From Marinifilaceae bacterium (GTDB lineage: Bacteria > Bacteroidota > Bacteroidia > Bacteroidales > Marinifilaceae), in contig JAOARN010000076.1 of the NCBI GenBank assembly GCA_025210485.1, forward strand, positions 1 to 64,000: 64,000 nucleotides of DNA. The letters are read 5' to 3'. A program made the translations under genes and the position numbers. Shown in pieces: positions 27,233 to 36,937 of this stretch (position 1 is its first letter; each line of letters begins with the position of its first letter). The notes under the pieces were generated by a model, which saw only the letters and a program-made list of their open reading frames with translations, had not been told where the DNA came from and made no database searches.

Positions 27233-29413
27233 TTATCTTTTCTTGCGTTTTAACCAAATAAGCAAGCCAATTATTAACATTAGTATAGGTAGGGTTATTA
27301 TAAATATTATTGTTAACAGACTCAAGTTTTCATATTCAAAATGAATTGTTCTATCCTTTGATTTTGGTCTTTTGATTTCTAAAGGAATTTTGTCCTCTAA
27401 TAACCATCTGAGAACAACCTTCGAAATGCGTTCATTAATTGAAATGACATTATTCCTTTTACTTTCCAATTCTGCAAATGACAAAAAATCAGCATCGCTT
27501 GAAACAAATACTCTTTGCTGATTAGTTTCTCGATCACGTGTGACTGCTGTTGCGACAATTCTATTATCATTTACTGACAACAAATTATTTTTAAAAAAAT
27601 GATTACCAGTAAATTCTATAATACTTGCAGGTGAGATAGTCACGATAGAATTATTCATATCTATCTGAGGATAATATACAAACTGTTTGCAAATATCTGT
27701 AGGTAGAGCTTTAACATAGGTTCCATCTTTACTTAGGTTAGAAGTAAAATCTGACTCTTTAAAATTCATTTCAACAAGGGCAGCAATCCTATTCATATTT
27801 CTGAAACTTCTCTCATCAGACAATAACATCAAATTTCTTCCTCTTTCCACGTAGGATTTTATAGCCTGATAGGCTTTATCTGATATGGTTTCCGAAACAT
27901 CAGCCAATATCAATAAATCTGCATCATTTAAGTTCTTTTCACCTTTCCATTCTATAATTTCACAAGAATTATTGATTAAAGAGGAACGATTATTTGCATT
28001 AGCGATTAACTTTGAGATACTCCTATTGCTCGAGCCCCAAATATCTCTAGTCTTACTTGCCATAATATACACCTTTAAAGCATCTCCTGTTAATACATTA
28101 AATGCAGATGTTATTTCTCTTTCGGAAGGTAAAACTTGAATATCAAAATAAGTATGCAAAAATGCAGATTTCCCGTTTTCAGTTTCCAACAAACGAGTTA
28201 AAACGCCTCCTTCTCTCGATAGGTCTACAGATCTCCCAAGCTCTTCCTCACTCTTCAAATCATCAAAATCAATATCTAAAGCTTTTGCTACCTGCCGAGC
28301 CTTTAGTTTTAAATCAGTGGAATTTAATTGCAACGAACCAGTATTACCATAATAATATACATATTCGGTTTTTATATCAGGTTTAAATCTGAGATATTTC
28401 TCGTACCGTTCAACATCCTTAAGCATTTCTTTAGGAGCTGCATACCTGACGCTAAATTGATCTAATATATTAACATAAGTAGTTATTTTAACATCATCAT
28501 CAAGTTTGGCAAGAATATCTTGACTTTCCTTAGTAAGGGTATTAACTTTCGTAGCAGTTCCATCATAATAAGCTTTTGCATAAGCCTGAGATACAAAATA
28601 CCCAATACAAAAAACAAATCCGAATGCAAGCACTGATAAAATTATAGTTTTCTTCCTACCATATACACCTCTCTCAACATGCAAACGCAAATTGGCTAGA
28701 AATAACATTAATCCTGAAATAGTAATAAAGTAGATTAAGTCGGAACTAGAGATAATACCCAAAATAAAGTCGGAAGCCTTATCGCTCAATGACAACCAAT
28801 AGGTGATATCTCTTACTATTGGAATATCAGCACCCAAATCTCCTATAAAATTCAAAGCTGTAAAAAGTGCATATGTACACAAACCTGCACCTATTGGATA
28901 CTTTATCAATGTAGAAATCAACAGACCAATGGCTGAATAAGTGCACATCAATAAAAATATTCCTAATAATCCTATAAACAGTACTCCGTAATCAAAATTA
29001 TCAATAGTTATGATACTGAATATTAACAAAACACCTATACTGGAAATCATAATCAATGAGAAGATCACAAGTGACAAGTATTTCGCCAAAATTATAGATC
29101 TACTTTTGATTGGCGATGAAAAAAGTAATTTAATAGACCCACTAGTATATTCCTTACCCATTAAGCCCATAGTTAATAAGGGTAAATACAAATAGACCGT
29201 GTTTTGTATAGATGGGAAAAAATTTCCAGAAAAAATATTTTGTGTTATATTTCCAAGTGGCATATCTAAAGCCACATATCGCATCAATTCCTCATATATA
29301 TATATGAAAGAAAATGATGCCTGCATAGAAAACACGGCTAAAATTAACCATGAAATAGGCTGCCCAAACAAAGCTATCAGCTCAGTTTTTACAATTCTAA
29401 ATATTACTCTCAT
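27233..29413 (-). CDS. ABC-2 permease fused to GldG-like domain (first copy)
   Basis: 726 residues with the same order as its downstream paralogue: six N-terminal TM helices (start MRVIFRIVKTELIALFGQP; KEYTSGSIKLLFSSPI between helices 2 and 3), an extracytoplasmic GldG-like domain (about 285-690, with DADLLILADVSETISDKAYQ and RGRNLMLLSDERS) and a C-terminal TM helix ending in KRKKR. It starts 2 bases after the ATPase stop codon. The two copies have diverged widely but align along their full length, which means an old tandem duplication and probably a heterodimeric channel. Confidence 0.88.
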   Translation of the reverse strand: MRVIFRIVKTELIALFGQPISWLILAVFSMQASFSFIYIYEELMRYVALDMPLGNITQNIFSGNFFPSIQNTVYLYLPLLTMGLMGKEYTSGSIKLLFSSPIKSRSIILAKYLSLVIFSLIMISSIGVLLIFSIITIDNFDYGVLFIGLLGIFLLMCTYSAIGLLISTLIKYPIGAGLCTYALFTALNFIGDLGADIPIVRDITYWLSLSDKASDFILGIISSSDLIYFITISGLMLFLANLRLHVERGVYGRKKTIILSVLAFGFVFCIGYFVSQAYAKAYYDGTATKVNTLTKESQDILAKLDDDVKITTYVNILDQFSVRYAAPKEMLKDVERYEKYLRFKPDIKTEYVYYYGNTGSLQLNSTDLKLKARQVAKALDIDFDDLKSEEELGRSVDLSREGGVLTRLLETENGKSAFLHTYFDIQVLPSEREITSAFNVLTGDALKVYIMASKTRDIWGSSNRSISKLIANANNRSSLINNSCEIIEWKGEKNLNDADLLILADVSETISDKAYQAIKSYVERGRNLMLLSDERSFRNMNRIAALVEMNFKESDFTSNLSKDGTYVKALPTDICKQFVYYPQIDMNNSIVTISPASIIEFTGNHFFKNNLLSVNDNRIVATAVTRDRETNQQRVFVSSDADFLSFAELESKRNNVISINERISKVVLRWLLEDKIPLEIKRPKSKDRTIHFEYENLSLLTIIFIITLPILMLIIGLLIWLKRKKR

Positions 29414-29415
29414 TC

Positions 29416-30333
29416 CTATATCTCCCTATTAGATAATTTTGCAAAAATTGATTCCAAAGAATTTCTTTCTACTGAAATTTCCGATAAACTCCATCCTTTG
29501 TCCACACTGTGTTTCACAATATTTTGAGAGACATCTGAGCTTCCATCATAAAATATTTTTAATACATCACTAGACATTTTCTCGATTCGATTAACTCCCC
29601 TTATTTGCTCTAATGATGAAAAATTATCAGGAATTATATTAAAAGTAGCAATCAATGTTTCAGGTGTAATTTGGTTATTAAAATTCTCTATAGAACCAGC
29701 AAAAACTAATTTCCCATGCTCAATCATATGAATATTGCTACAGGTCATTTGAACCTCAGATAAAACATGTGTGGACATCAACACTGCTTTTTCCTGAGAT
29801 ATTCTTTGTATTAATTTTCGAACTTCCAAAATTTGAATAGGATCCAAACCATTAGTTGGCTCATCAAAGACTACAAATCCTGGATCATGAACAATAGCTT
29901 GGGCTATACCAACCCTTTGCTGATATCCACCAGATAAGTTTCGAATCAATCTATTACTAAAATGTGCTATCCCACATGTATCCTTTGCTTCTTCTACTGC
30001 TCTGCGAACTTTTTTAGGCTCAACACGACGCAATATTGCCGAATGTGTTAAATATTCATCAACTGTTAAATCAACGTGCAGAGGAGCTTGTTGTGGAAGG
30101 AATCCAATATGTTGTTTTGCTCTTTCAGGATCCTTTTTTATATTAATATCATTTATAAAAACATTTCCTTCAGTTTGATTTAAAACACCACAAATAATAT
30201 TCATCGTTGTTGATTTTCCAGCTCCATTAGAACCTAGTAAACCTAAAACCCCATTATTCTTTATTTCAAAATTAATATCTTTAATTGCCCATTGGGATGA
30301 ATATTTATGGGACAAAGCTTCTACTCTTATCAT
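29416..30333 (-). CDS. ABC transporter ATPase (GldA-like)
   Basis: 305 residues. Walker A GSNGAGKST is at 34-42, the signature LSGGYQQR at 133-140, Walker B VVFDEP at 154-159 (E158 catalytic) and the H-loop His at 189 (STHVLSE). The C-terminal 80 residues form a typical extension of ABC-2 exporter ATPases. It is first in the operon and powers the two fused permeases downstream. Similarity in order and length to GldA is clear, but relatives also serve other exporters. Confidence 0.93.
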   Translation of the reverse strand: MIRVEALSHKYSSQWAIKDINFEIKNNGVLGLLGSNGAGKSTTMNIICGVLNQTEGNVFINDINIKKDPERAKQHIGFLPQQAPLHVDLTVDEYLTHSAILRRVEPKKVRRAVEEAKDTCGIAHFSNRLIRNLSGGYQQRVGIAQAIVHDPGFVVFDEPTNGLDPIQILEVRKLIQRISQEKAVLMSTHVLSEVQMTCSNIHMIEHGKLVFAGSIENFNNQITPETLIATFNIIPDNFSSLEQIRGVNRIEKMSSDVLKIFYDGSSDVSQNIVKHSVDKGWSLSEISVERNSLESIFAKLSNREI

Positions 30334-30430
30334 CTTGTTATTTTATTATAATAGAGGGTGTTCAATATCTATCCTTTTCATAAAATAAAGGATTTTCATC
30401 ATTGTAATTCACAAATAAGTATGATTTATG

Positions 30431-30474
30431 AGCACTCTCCCCTATAGGAGTTCACAAACTAAAGGGAGAGTGCT
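30431..30474 (-). terminator. Hairpin after the SusCD operon
   Basis: The arms AGCACTCTCCC (30431-30441) and GGGAGAGTGCT (30464-30474) lie about 70 bases past the stop of the third gene. The T-run is poor, but position and stem strength fit the end of the operon. Confidence 0.55.
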
Positions 30475-30542
30475 ATTAATTACAGACTATATATCAGTTT
30501 CACACAATCTCTATAAATTTTTCTGTTCTTTTTTCTGCTATA

Positions 30543-31472
30543 CTATTCAAAACTAAACTCACCCATAACATGTGGGTCGAATGAATAGTTCTCAATGCAA
30601 TGATTTCGGAAATAATCATACTTAGCCTTGACCTTTGGAAAACTTAAAAAACGTTTCCATTGAGGTGAATCTTTATCGAAAAATCTCATATAATTGTAGT
30701 AATTTCTTGCATCTGCACTCATTTTGGTTTTAGTATCACCAAATGATGAAACAGAACCCAACACCCCACTTTCTAACATCTGATCGGTAGGTATAAAGGC
30801 ACCGTTATAATTAGTTTCTTCGGGTACTTTATAAAATTTAAAATTAAATGGGATGCCCATTGTATAATCAGTAATTGAAAAGAATTTTGGATTAAACAAA
30901 TCGAATAATTTATTTTTTGAATCAAGCCAATTTAAATAATTATTTTGCTCCATATTAATTCTATTGTATTTTTCAATACTAGACAACCCATCTTGTCTGT
31001 TACCAAATCCAAAAATCAAACTATTGCTAGTATAAGCAATTTGATATTGGTCGGATTCCGTACGACTGTTAGTGAAAGCTCCAGCCATATAAATTTTATA
31101 AGGCAAAAACTTTATCAAGAATTCATTTGGATACATATCCAAAAATGTAGTACTTATCCAATCCCATTGTTTTGATAGATTTTCAGATTCGGTTGGGATA
31201 AAATTTTCATATAAATGAACCGTTCCTCCCGCTGAGCCTGCTACCAAATTCCATTTTATTTCTTCTTCTGTAAAATCATACAAGAAATATGTATTTGTAT
31301 TGCTAAATATTTCCTCTATTTTTGAATCAAGCTCTTCACCAGCTCTGCCTGGCCTTAGGCTAACATCCTTTGTTTCATCTGTGGCAGAAGGGCTTAATTC
31401 ATCCTCTCCATCACATGCATTTAGAAAACCAACTAAGGCAATCAAGCTTATTATTTTATATTTTAGTTTCAT
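30543..31472 (-). CDS. SusD-linked lipoprotein, metallopeptidase-like but lacking HExxH
   Basis: 309 residues. The signal peptide ends in FLNAC, with C20 lipidated. The layout (FIPTESENLSKQWDWI early; YNGAFIPTDQMLESGVLGS, ARNYYNYMRF and FPKVKAKYDYFRNHCIENY late) recalls the putative zinc-binding metallopeptidase lipoproteins that often follow susD. Their HExxH zinc motif is absent here; the mid-part reads NNYLNWLDSKNKLFDLFNP. It may be a non-catalytic surface protein or a different family. It starts 12 bases after the susD stop, in the same operon. Confidence 0.6.
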   Translation of the reverse strand: MKLKYKIISLIALVGFLNACDGEDELSPSATDETKDVSLRPGRAGEELDSKIEEIFSNTNTYFLYDFTEEEIKWNLVAGSAGGTVHLYENFIPTESENLSKQWDWISTTFLDMYPNEFLIKFLPYKIYMAGAFTNSRTESDQYQIAYTSNSLIFGFGNRQDGLSSIEKYNRINMEQNNYLNWLDSKNKLFDLFNPKFFSITDYTMGIPFNFKFYKVPEETNYNGAFIPTDQMLESGVLGSVSSFGDTKTKMSADARNYYNYMRFFDKDSPQWKRFLSFPKVKAKYDYFRNHCIENYSFDPHVMGEFSFE

Positions 31473-31484
31473 AAATATTACATA

Positions 31485-32957
31485 TTAATCGTTTAATAAT
31501 ACTCCTTCTCTGGCTGCTCCTTTTCGCGAATCATTCTGAATCAGTAGTGAGTTATTTGAGAATACACCTTCCGGTATTGGAAGCGTATACATAGAATCAT
31601 CTTCCTTCAATGTATATTCATACACTTCCTTTCCTCTAGCAAGCTTGTGTTTATGAGTAATTGAAGGCATTCCATTACGTCTCAAATCAAACCATCGTGG
31701 CAGCTCGAAACACAGTTCTCTTCTACGTTCATTCAGTATATCTTTCAATGTAACAGATGCTACATCCACATTATTTTTTATTCTATGATTTCTTAGGTAA
31801 TTGTAATCGCCTGTAGCTTTTAAATTTTCAGTCAAATTAAAATATGCTTCTGCTCTATTAATATATGCTTCACCCAAGCGAATAGCACTACCTAAGTTTG
31901 CTCCAGATTCGTGTTTTTTGACAAGTGTAAAATAGTAAGTAGTCGATGCATATGGATTATCCTCATCTTCTCTAATTCGAGTCGAAGTCTCAGAGAAAGA
32001 ACTTATATATCTACCATCATTATCTTTGTCAAATAATGAAAGTAAATCATCTGATGGTATAAAATATCCATTGTAATTTAAAATAGAGCTATATTCTGCA
32101 TTCCCAAACAACCATTCAACCTCTGAATAATTATAATTAAGAGTAGGTTTAGCTGAGTTCTCTAATGATAAATCACTCAAACCTTGACTATTTTCTATAG
32201 CCTTTGTTGCCATTTTTTCGCAATTAGTCCAATCTTCCATAAATAAATATACTCGTGAAAGCAGAATACAAGTTGCAGGCAAATTAATTCGATAATCAGC
32301 ACGATTAATACTATATTTTTCGAAAATAGAGATAGCCAATTCCAAATCGCTAACTATTAATTTATATACTTGTTCAACTGTTGCTCTTGCTATTCCACCA
32401 TTTTCGACATCAACAGTAGTTTTCAAAGGTACTGCCAATGCGTTTTTATCCTTATTATATGGTACACCATACAGGTTTACCAAATTAAAATAATGCAATG
32501 CTCTTAAAGCATAAGCTTGAGCTTTAGTTTTTTCTTTGAGTTCTATATCCCCACTTGCATCGTCTATTAAGTCTATAACGGCATTACATCCTTTTATTTT
32601 CAAATAGAAGTAAGTATATGTATTCGAAGATTCAGCTAATCCAGTTGGAACATATTCTTTTCGAGCAGCCATATCTGCTTGCCAAGTATATGATGCTTCA
32701 ATATTCTTATATGATGTTTGTTCTGCTAAACTTAATATTTCTGTGTTTGCCGAAACATTATCACTCATAGCAAATAAATATGGATAAAAATTATCATTTC
32801 CTCCAAGATAACCGCTACCCCACAATAATTCACTGAGATCTCGTGCTGTTTTTGGAATCACCTCATCTTGTGATTGTTCCTTTAAAAAATCATCACATCC
32901 CGAAAAGGATAGAGATAAAATGAATGCTATTATATAATTATAGATATTATTCTTCAT
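31485..32957 (-). CDS. SusD/RagB-type nutrient-binding lipoprotein
   Basis: 490 residues. Lipobox SFSGC with C21. The N-terminal DDFLKEQSQDEVIPKTARDL is the usual SusD start, TPR-like helices follow (AQAYALRALHYFNLVNLYG), and the C-terminal part has RLGEAYINRAEAYF and LNERRRELCFE..RWFDLRRNG, hallmarks of RagB/SusD. It caps the SusC barrel at the cell surface and binds the ligand. It starts 11 bases after the susC stop. Confidence 0.95.
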   Translation of the reverse strand: MKNNIYNYIIAFILSLSFSGCDDFLKEQSQDEVIPKTARDLSELLWGSGYLGGNDNFYPYLFAMSDNVSANTEILSLAEQTSYKNIEASYTWQADMAARKEYVPTGLAESSNTYTYFYLKIKGCNAVIDLIDDASGDIELKEKTKAQAYALRALHYFNLVNLYGVPYNKDKNALAVPLKTTVDVENGGIARATVEQVYKLIVSDLELAISIFEKYSINRADYRINLPATCILLSRVYLFMEDWTNCEKMATKAIENSQGLSDLSLENSAKPTLNYNYSEVEWLFGNAEYSSILNYNGYFIPSDDLLSLFDKDNDGRYISSFSETSTRIREDEDNPYASTTYYFTLVKKHESGANLGSAIRLGEAYINRAEAYFNLTENLKATGDYNYLRNHRIKNNVDVASVTLKDILNERRRELCFELPRWFDLRRNGMPSITHKHKLARGKEVYEYTLKEDDSMYTLPIPEGVFSNNSLLIQNDSRKGAAREGVLLND

Positions 32958-32968
32958 GATTGTAAATT

Positions 32969-35900
32969 TTACAATGAAACATTAAGTGTGAATGTGTACA
33001 TCTTTCTTAAAGGCCAGTTTCCTGTTTCGGGATCAACACCATCCCATTTTTTGTCAAATGCAATAAAAAATGGATTCGTAACTCCTAATCTAAAGTTTAC
33101 TCGATTTAATTTTAATCTTTGAGTAATCTCCTTATCTAACTCATAAGCTAATGAAATTTGGCCACAACGTATCATATCTGTTTTTGCAATCTGAGCATCG
33201 CTAAACTGGTAAATTTTATAAGTATCCCACGAGCTAGTTTCGGATGGCACATACATAGTCAGTTTTTGGCTCACACCTGGTACTGAAGGAATATTAGTGG
33301 TGTTTTCATCTCCTGGCTTTTTCCACCTATTTATTAATTTTGTTGACACATTCGCATCTGGGTATGGAACGCCATATTTCTGTGTATAGTCATAGAGTGC
33401 TGGTAGTCGACCTACTCCTCCAAACTGCATTTGGAATTGCATATAAAGACTCCAATTATCATACTGCAATCGAGTATTGAATCCTCCTGAAAAATCAGGA
33501 ATTGCACTACCTGACTTCACCAAATAATCAAGAGGTTCGTCAGTAATTTTATTTCTTTCTTCACCTATATAATCTTCTCCCTCTAAGTCTTTTCCTAAAT
33601 CGAAAATAGGTCTTCCATCTTCAGGACTCAAAGCTTTAAATTTGAAAGAATATAATGTTGAGAATTCAGAACCATTTACAACTGCATTTCCAGTCAAATA
33701 ATCATCTAAAGTATTGGTTCTAATCGCTGAAGACAGTTTATTTTTGACCTTTCCAAAATTAAGTGATAATTGCCAGTTAAATTTTTTGTTTTTTATAGGT
33801 ACAAGGTTTACTACAAAATCATAACCTGAATTTTCCATTTCTACGCCCTCAACATATGAGTTGGTAACACCATTTTCGTAAGCAACTGTCCGGCTAGAAA
33901 GCACATCACTGTTTTTATGATAGTAATCTAAATTAAAATTAAGTCGAGAATCAAACATTGCTAACTGAACTCCTATGTTAGTAGTCTTTGTTTTCTCCCA
34001 ACCCAAATCAGGATTAGACAAACTCTTGATTCCCATTTTAAATTGTTGTGTGTAATTATCAAATACAGCTCTTGAGGCAATTAAGTATGGAGATACACTT
34101 TCAACTGTATTACCCTGAAAACCATATGATGCTGAAATAGTAGCTAAATTCAACCATTCCAACTCTTTAGCAAATTCTTCGGCTGAAGCATTCCACTTCA
34201 AACCTACCGACCAAGTTGGTTGCCATCTTTTATTTTTATCTTGTCCAAATCGGTTCGAAGCATCGATACGCCCACTTGCGTTAAATATATACTTAGCTTT
34301 ATATGAATATACACCTAGAAAATAACTGCTGAAATAATTATTTTTACGATTCATAACTAATTTAGCCAAACGCATTTCATCTAATAGTAAGTTTTCTTCT
34401 GCTGTTCCTGATGTATTCCCAAATTTATAGTACTGGATTGGAACCGCAGCGAAAGTTTCTCCTCTATCAGGCATATATCCATATGTAGTATTCTGATTTC
34501 CTTTTCGCTCTGTAGAACTCAATTCTACACCAAGCTGACCCGTAATTCTATGCTTAGATTCTATAAAATTGTCATAAATAAAATCATTTCGGAAAGTCCA
34601 ACTATCTGTATTTATGTCATCGGTACGAAGCACACCACCAAATGGCAATCGTGAAGAATTTTGCTCAGGTGAATTAGGACTATATTGTCCAAATTCATAA
34701 CCTCTGATCTGTGTAATATAGTTTGAGTTCTCTGTTGCCCATGACTTCACAGTATTTGATGCAAAATCATAAGAAAACATCCCTTTATATTTAAACTTTT
34801 TCAGGAATGGTACCTGAACATCACCAAATACGCCAAAATTTTTATTTTTTGTTATTAAACCAGTATTATCAATTTCATTAAATATATTGTAGTCATATTT
34901 ATCCAATCCAGATATGGCAGTACTTCCTCGACCATATTTTGAATGATAAACATAATTCCCCTCTTTATCTTTTCCTTCTATCACTCGTGAAGTATTATAG
35001 GCGTAGTCAAAAGGGTTTACATCATAGGCAAATCCATCGACTTCTCTAATTGAAGCTTTAAGACCCAGATTTACTTTTATTCCATTCTCCAATGATAAAG
35101 TAGAATTACTAGTTGCTGTATATTGAGTCATATCATTACCAATAGCTTCTCCTTTGGTATCTTCAAAACCAAAAGAAGCTCTAGTACTTATATTTTTTGT
35201 TCCTGCAGAAATACTTAAAGAGTGCTTATTACTCAATGAGTTTCTAAACAACATATCAAACCAGTCAGTATTAATTGTTTCCAACTTATTATATTCTTTT
35301 TGGTATTCCTCAACTGTGATTTGCTTATTATGCAATTTTTGAATAATTCCTACAAATCCTAATTCAATCGGTTTACTTGGATACTGCATTCCCGATTGGT
35401 AATTTTCGAATGAGAATCGCATCATTTCTTTAGAATTCATTCTATCATACATTCTATATGAGGGAGCCATTCCCAGTGACAATTCACCTGTATAATTTAT
35501 GTTAAGCTGTTCTTTATTCGAACGTTTGGTGTTGATAACTATTACACCATTAGCTGCAGCGGAACCATAAATAGCAGTTGCTGATGCATCTTTTAGGACT
35601 GTAATATTTTCGATATCATTGGGATTCAACCATGAAATTGCATTTGACACCATACTTGTCATATCCGAATCATTATTTGTAAAGGACAAGCCTCCTTCTG
35701 TATTATATTGGGCACTCGGATTTCTTTGTATTACTCCATCTACAACCCAAAGAGGCGACTGGCTTCCAAGTAAAGTTGAAGTACCTCGAACTCGAACTTG
35801 TGCCGAAGTTCCAACCATTCCCGAACTTCGGCTGACAGTCATTCCTGGAATAGTTCCAGCCAACATCTCATCAACATTTGAAACACCTGCTACAATAGCA

Positions 35901-36580
35901 TCTTTCATCTTTACAGTTACTGCTGAACCAACATAATCTTTACGTCTAACACTAGAATAACCAGTAACAACAACTTCATCAAGTCCTGATACATCTACAT
36001 CCATAGTAATTGTAAGTTCCTCATTTCCCGAAAATTTAATTCTTTGAGTTTTGAAACCAACAAATGAAACAATTAAGGTTCCTTTATTGTCTGGGACTTT
36101 TAACGAAAACAAACCTTCGGTATTGGTTGTAGTACCAGTATATGTCCCATCTAGCATAATTGTTACACCTGGCAATAAAACTCCTTGCTTATCAGTAACT
36201 TTTCCTTTAATACTAGTTTTTTTCTGTTGATTCTTCTCGACTTCTTTGTTTTTATCAATAATAAGTATTAGGTCTTTTTCAATCTTAAAGGTTTTACCTA
36301 TAGGATCTAAAACTTCTTTTACAACCTCTTTCCAATCAACATCTTGATAATTAACATTTTCAAGTTTGTGATTTTTCAATTCCTTACCTCGGTATAGGAA
36401 ACCCATTTCTATTTGATTTCCAATTTTTTCAATTACTTCCTGTACGCTTACAGATTTCATTTTAAGGCTAACTTTCTTTTCTTGTATTCCAGCAAAAGTT
36501 GGCATACTCAAACAAATTACAAGCAATAAGCTAAGTAATTTTTTGTGCCCTTTATGAACACTCTTCCGTTTTTTCTTCAT
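32969..36580 (-). CDS. SusC/RagA TonB-dependent transporter with STN domain
   Basis: 1203 residues. Signal peptide at about 13-31, STN domain at about 35-95 (signalling, links to FecR), carboxypeptidase-like regulatory domain at about 123-205 (GKVTDKQGVLLPGVTIMLDG), plug at about 210-325 (VVVTGYSSVRRKDYVGSAVTV, VRGTSTLLG, VLKDASATAIYGS) and a 22-strand barrel that ends FTLNVSL. It imports a large ligand with energy from TonB. The STN domain and the sigma/FecR pair upstream mean ligand binding probably induces the operon. No glycosidase is linked, so the ligand may be peptide, glycan or siderophore-like. Confidence 0.96.
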   Translation of the reverse strand: MKKKRKSVHKGHKKLLSLLLVICLSMPTFAGIQEKKVSLKMKSVSVQEVIEKIGNQIEMGFLYRGKELKNHKLENVNYQDVDWKEVVKEVLDPIGKTFKIEKDLILIIDKNKEVEKNQQKKTSIKGKVTDKQGVLLPGVTIMLDGTYTGTTTNTEGLFSLKVPDNKGTLIVSFVGFKTQRIKFSGNEELTITMDVDVSGLDEVVVTGYSSVRRKDYVGSAVTVKMKDAIVAGVSNVDEMLAGTIPGMTVSRSSGMVGTSAQVRVRGTSTLLGSQSPLWVVDGVIQRNPSAQYNTEGGLSFTNNDSDMTSMVSNAISWLNPNDIENITVLKDASATAIYGSAAANGVIVINTKRSNKEQLNINYTGELSLGMAPSYRMYDRMNSKEMMRFSFENYQSGMQYPSKPIELGFVGIIQKLHNKQITVEEYQKEYNKLETINTDWFDMLFRNSLSNKHSLSISAGTKNISTRASFGFEDTKGEAIGNDMTQYTATSNSTLSLENGIKVNLGLKASIREVDGFAYDVNPFDYAYNTSRVIEGKDKEGNYVYHSKYGRGSTAISGLDKYDYNIFNEIDNTGLITKNKNFGVFGDVQVPFLKKFKYKGMFSYDFASNTVKSWATENSNYITQIRGYEFGQYSPNSPEQNSSRLPFGGVLRTDDINTDSWTFRNDFIYDNFIESKHRITGQLGVELSSTERKGNQNTTYGYMPDRGETFAAVPIQYYKFGNTSGTAEENLLLDEMRLAKLVMNRKNNYFSSYFLGVYSYKAKYIFNASGRIDASNRFGQDKNKRWQPTWSVGLKWNASAEEFAKELEWLNLATISASYGFQGNTVESVSPYLIASRAVFDNYTQQFKMGIKSLSNPDLGWEKTKTTNIGVQLAMFDSRLNFNLDYYHKNSDVLSSRTVAYENGVTNSYVEGVEMENSGYDFVVNLVPIKNKKFNWQLSLNFGKVKNKLSSAIRTNTLDDYLTGNAVVNGSEFSTLYSFKFKALSPEDGRPIFDLGKDLEGEDYIGEERNKITDEPLDYLVKSGSAIPDFSGGFNTRLQYDNWSLYMQFQMQFGGVGRLPALYDYTQKYGVPYPDANVSTKLINRWKKPGDENTTNIPSVPGVSQKLTMYVPSETSSWDTYKIYQFSDAQIAKTDMIRCGQISLAYELDKEITQRLKLNRVNFRLGVTNPFFIAFDKKWDGVDPETGNWPLRKMYTFTLNVSL

Positions 36581-36587
36581 AGTTTTG
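36580..36587 (+). promoter_or_regulatory. -7 box for the candidate antisense RNA
   Basis: TAGTTTTG on the plus strand matches TAnnTTTG and overlaps the first base of the susC start codon region. No TTG lies 19 bases before it, so only half the promoter is seen. Confidence 0.35.
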
Positions 36588-36591
36588 TGTC

Positions 36592-36675
36592 AGATTTTAG
36601 TTTATAGAATAGTTTATTTATTCTGTAATTGTTATAAGACCGATAAAGTGTGGAGCTTCATCGGTTTTTTTTTGA
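36592..36675 (+). ncRNA. Candidate cis-antisense RNA to the susC leader
   Basis: An orphan plus-strand terminator (36639-36673) lies in the susC leader, where no plus-strand gene exists. A -7 box at 36580-36587 would start a transcript near 36592, so the RNA would be about 80 nt and fully complementary to the susC 5' leader next to its start codon. Small antisense RNAs at susC-like genes are known in Bacteroides (the DonS type). Direction is supported by the terminator; the promoter is weak. Confidence 0.4.
36639..36673 (+). terminator. Orphan plus-strand terminator upstream of susC
   Basis: The stem ACCGATaAAG/CTTcATCGGT has a 7-base loop and is followed by nine T. On the minus strand no T-run follows, so it works only for rightward transcripts. 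Confidence 0.75.
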
Positions 36676-36872
36676 CTTAACTGTATCTATGACGTCTTCC
36701 GTCAACTATAGGGTGGTTCTGTTTTTATATTTTGTAGTTTTTTTTATTTATTAATGTTTTTTTAACTCTAGATACTCTCACAATCAATCTTAAACCACTT
36801 AATATCCAACACTTAAACTTTTAATTCACTATTCTTCTCCAAGATTAATAATATTCGAAAAAAAAATTCTTA

Positions 36873-36910
36873 AACGAAAAAAGAGGTGTTTCCTGACAAA
36901 AACACCTCTT
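36873..36910 (-). terminator. Terminator between fecR and susC
   Basis: On the minus strand the stem AAGAGGTGTT/AACACCTCTT is followed by TTTTTTCG. It lies about 28 bases past the fecR stop, so the sigma/FecR unit ends here and susC has its own promoter. Confidence 0.85.
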
Positions 36911-36937
36911 AATAATGATTACCTATATTTATAGAAA

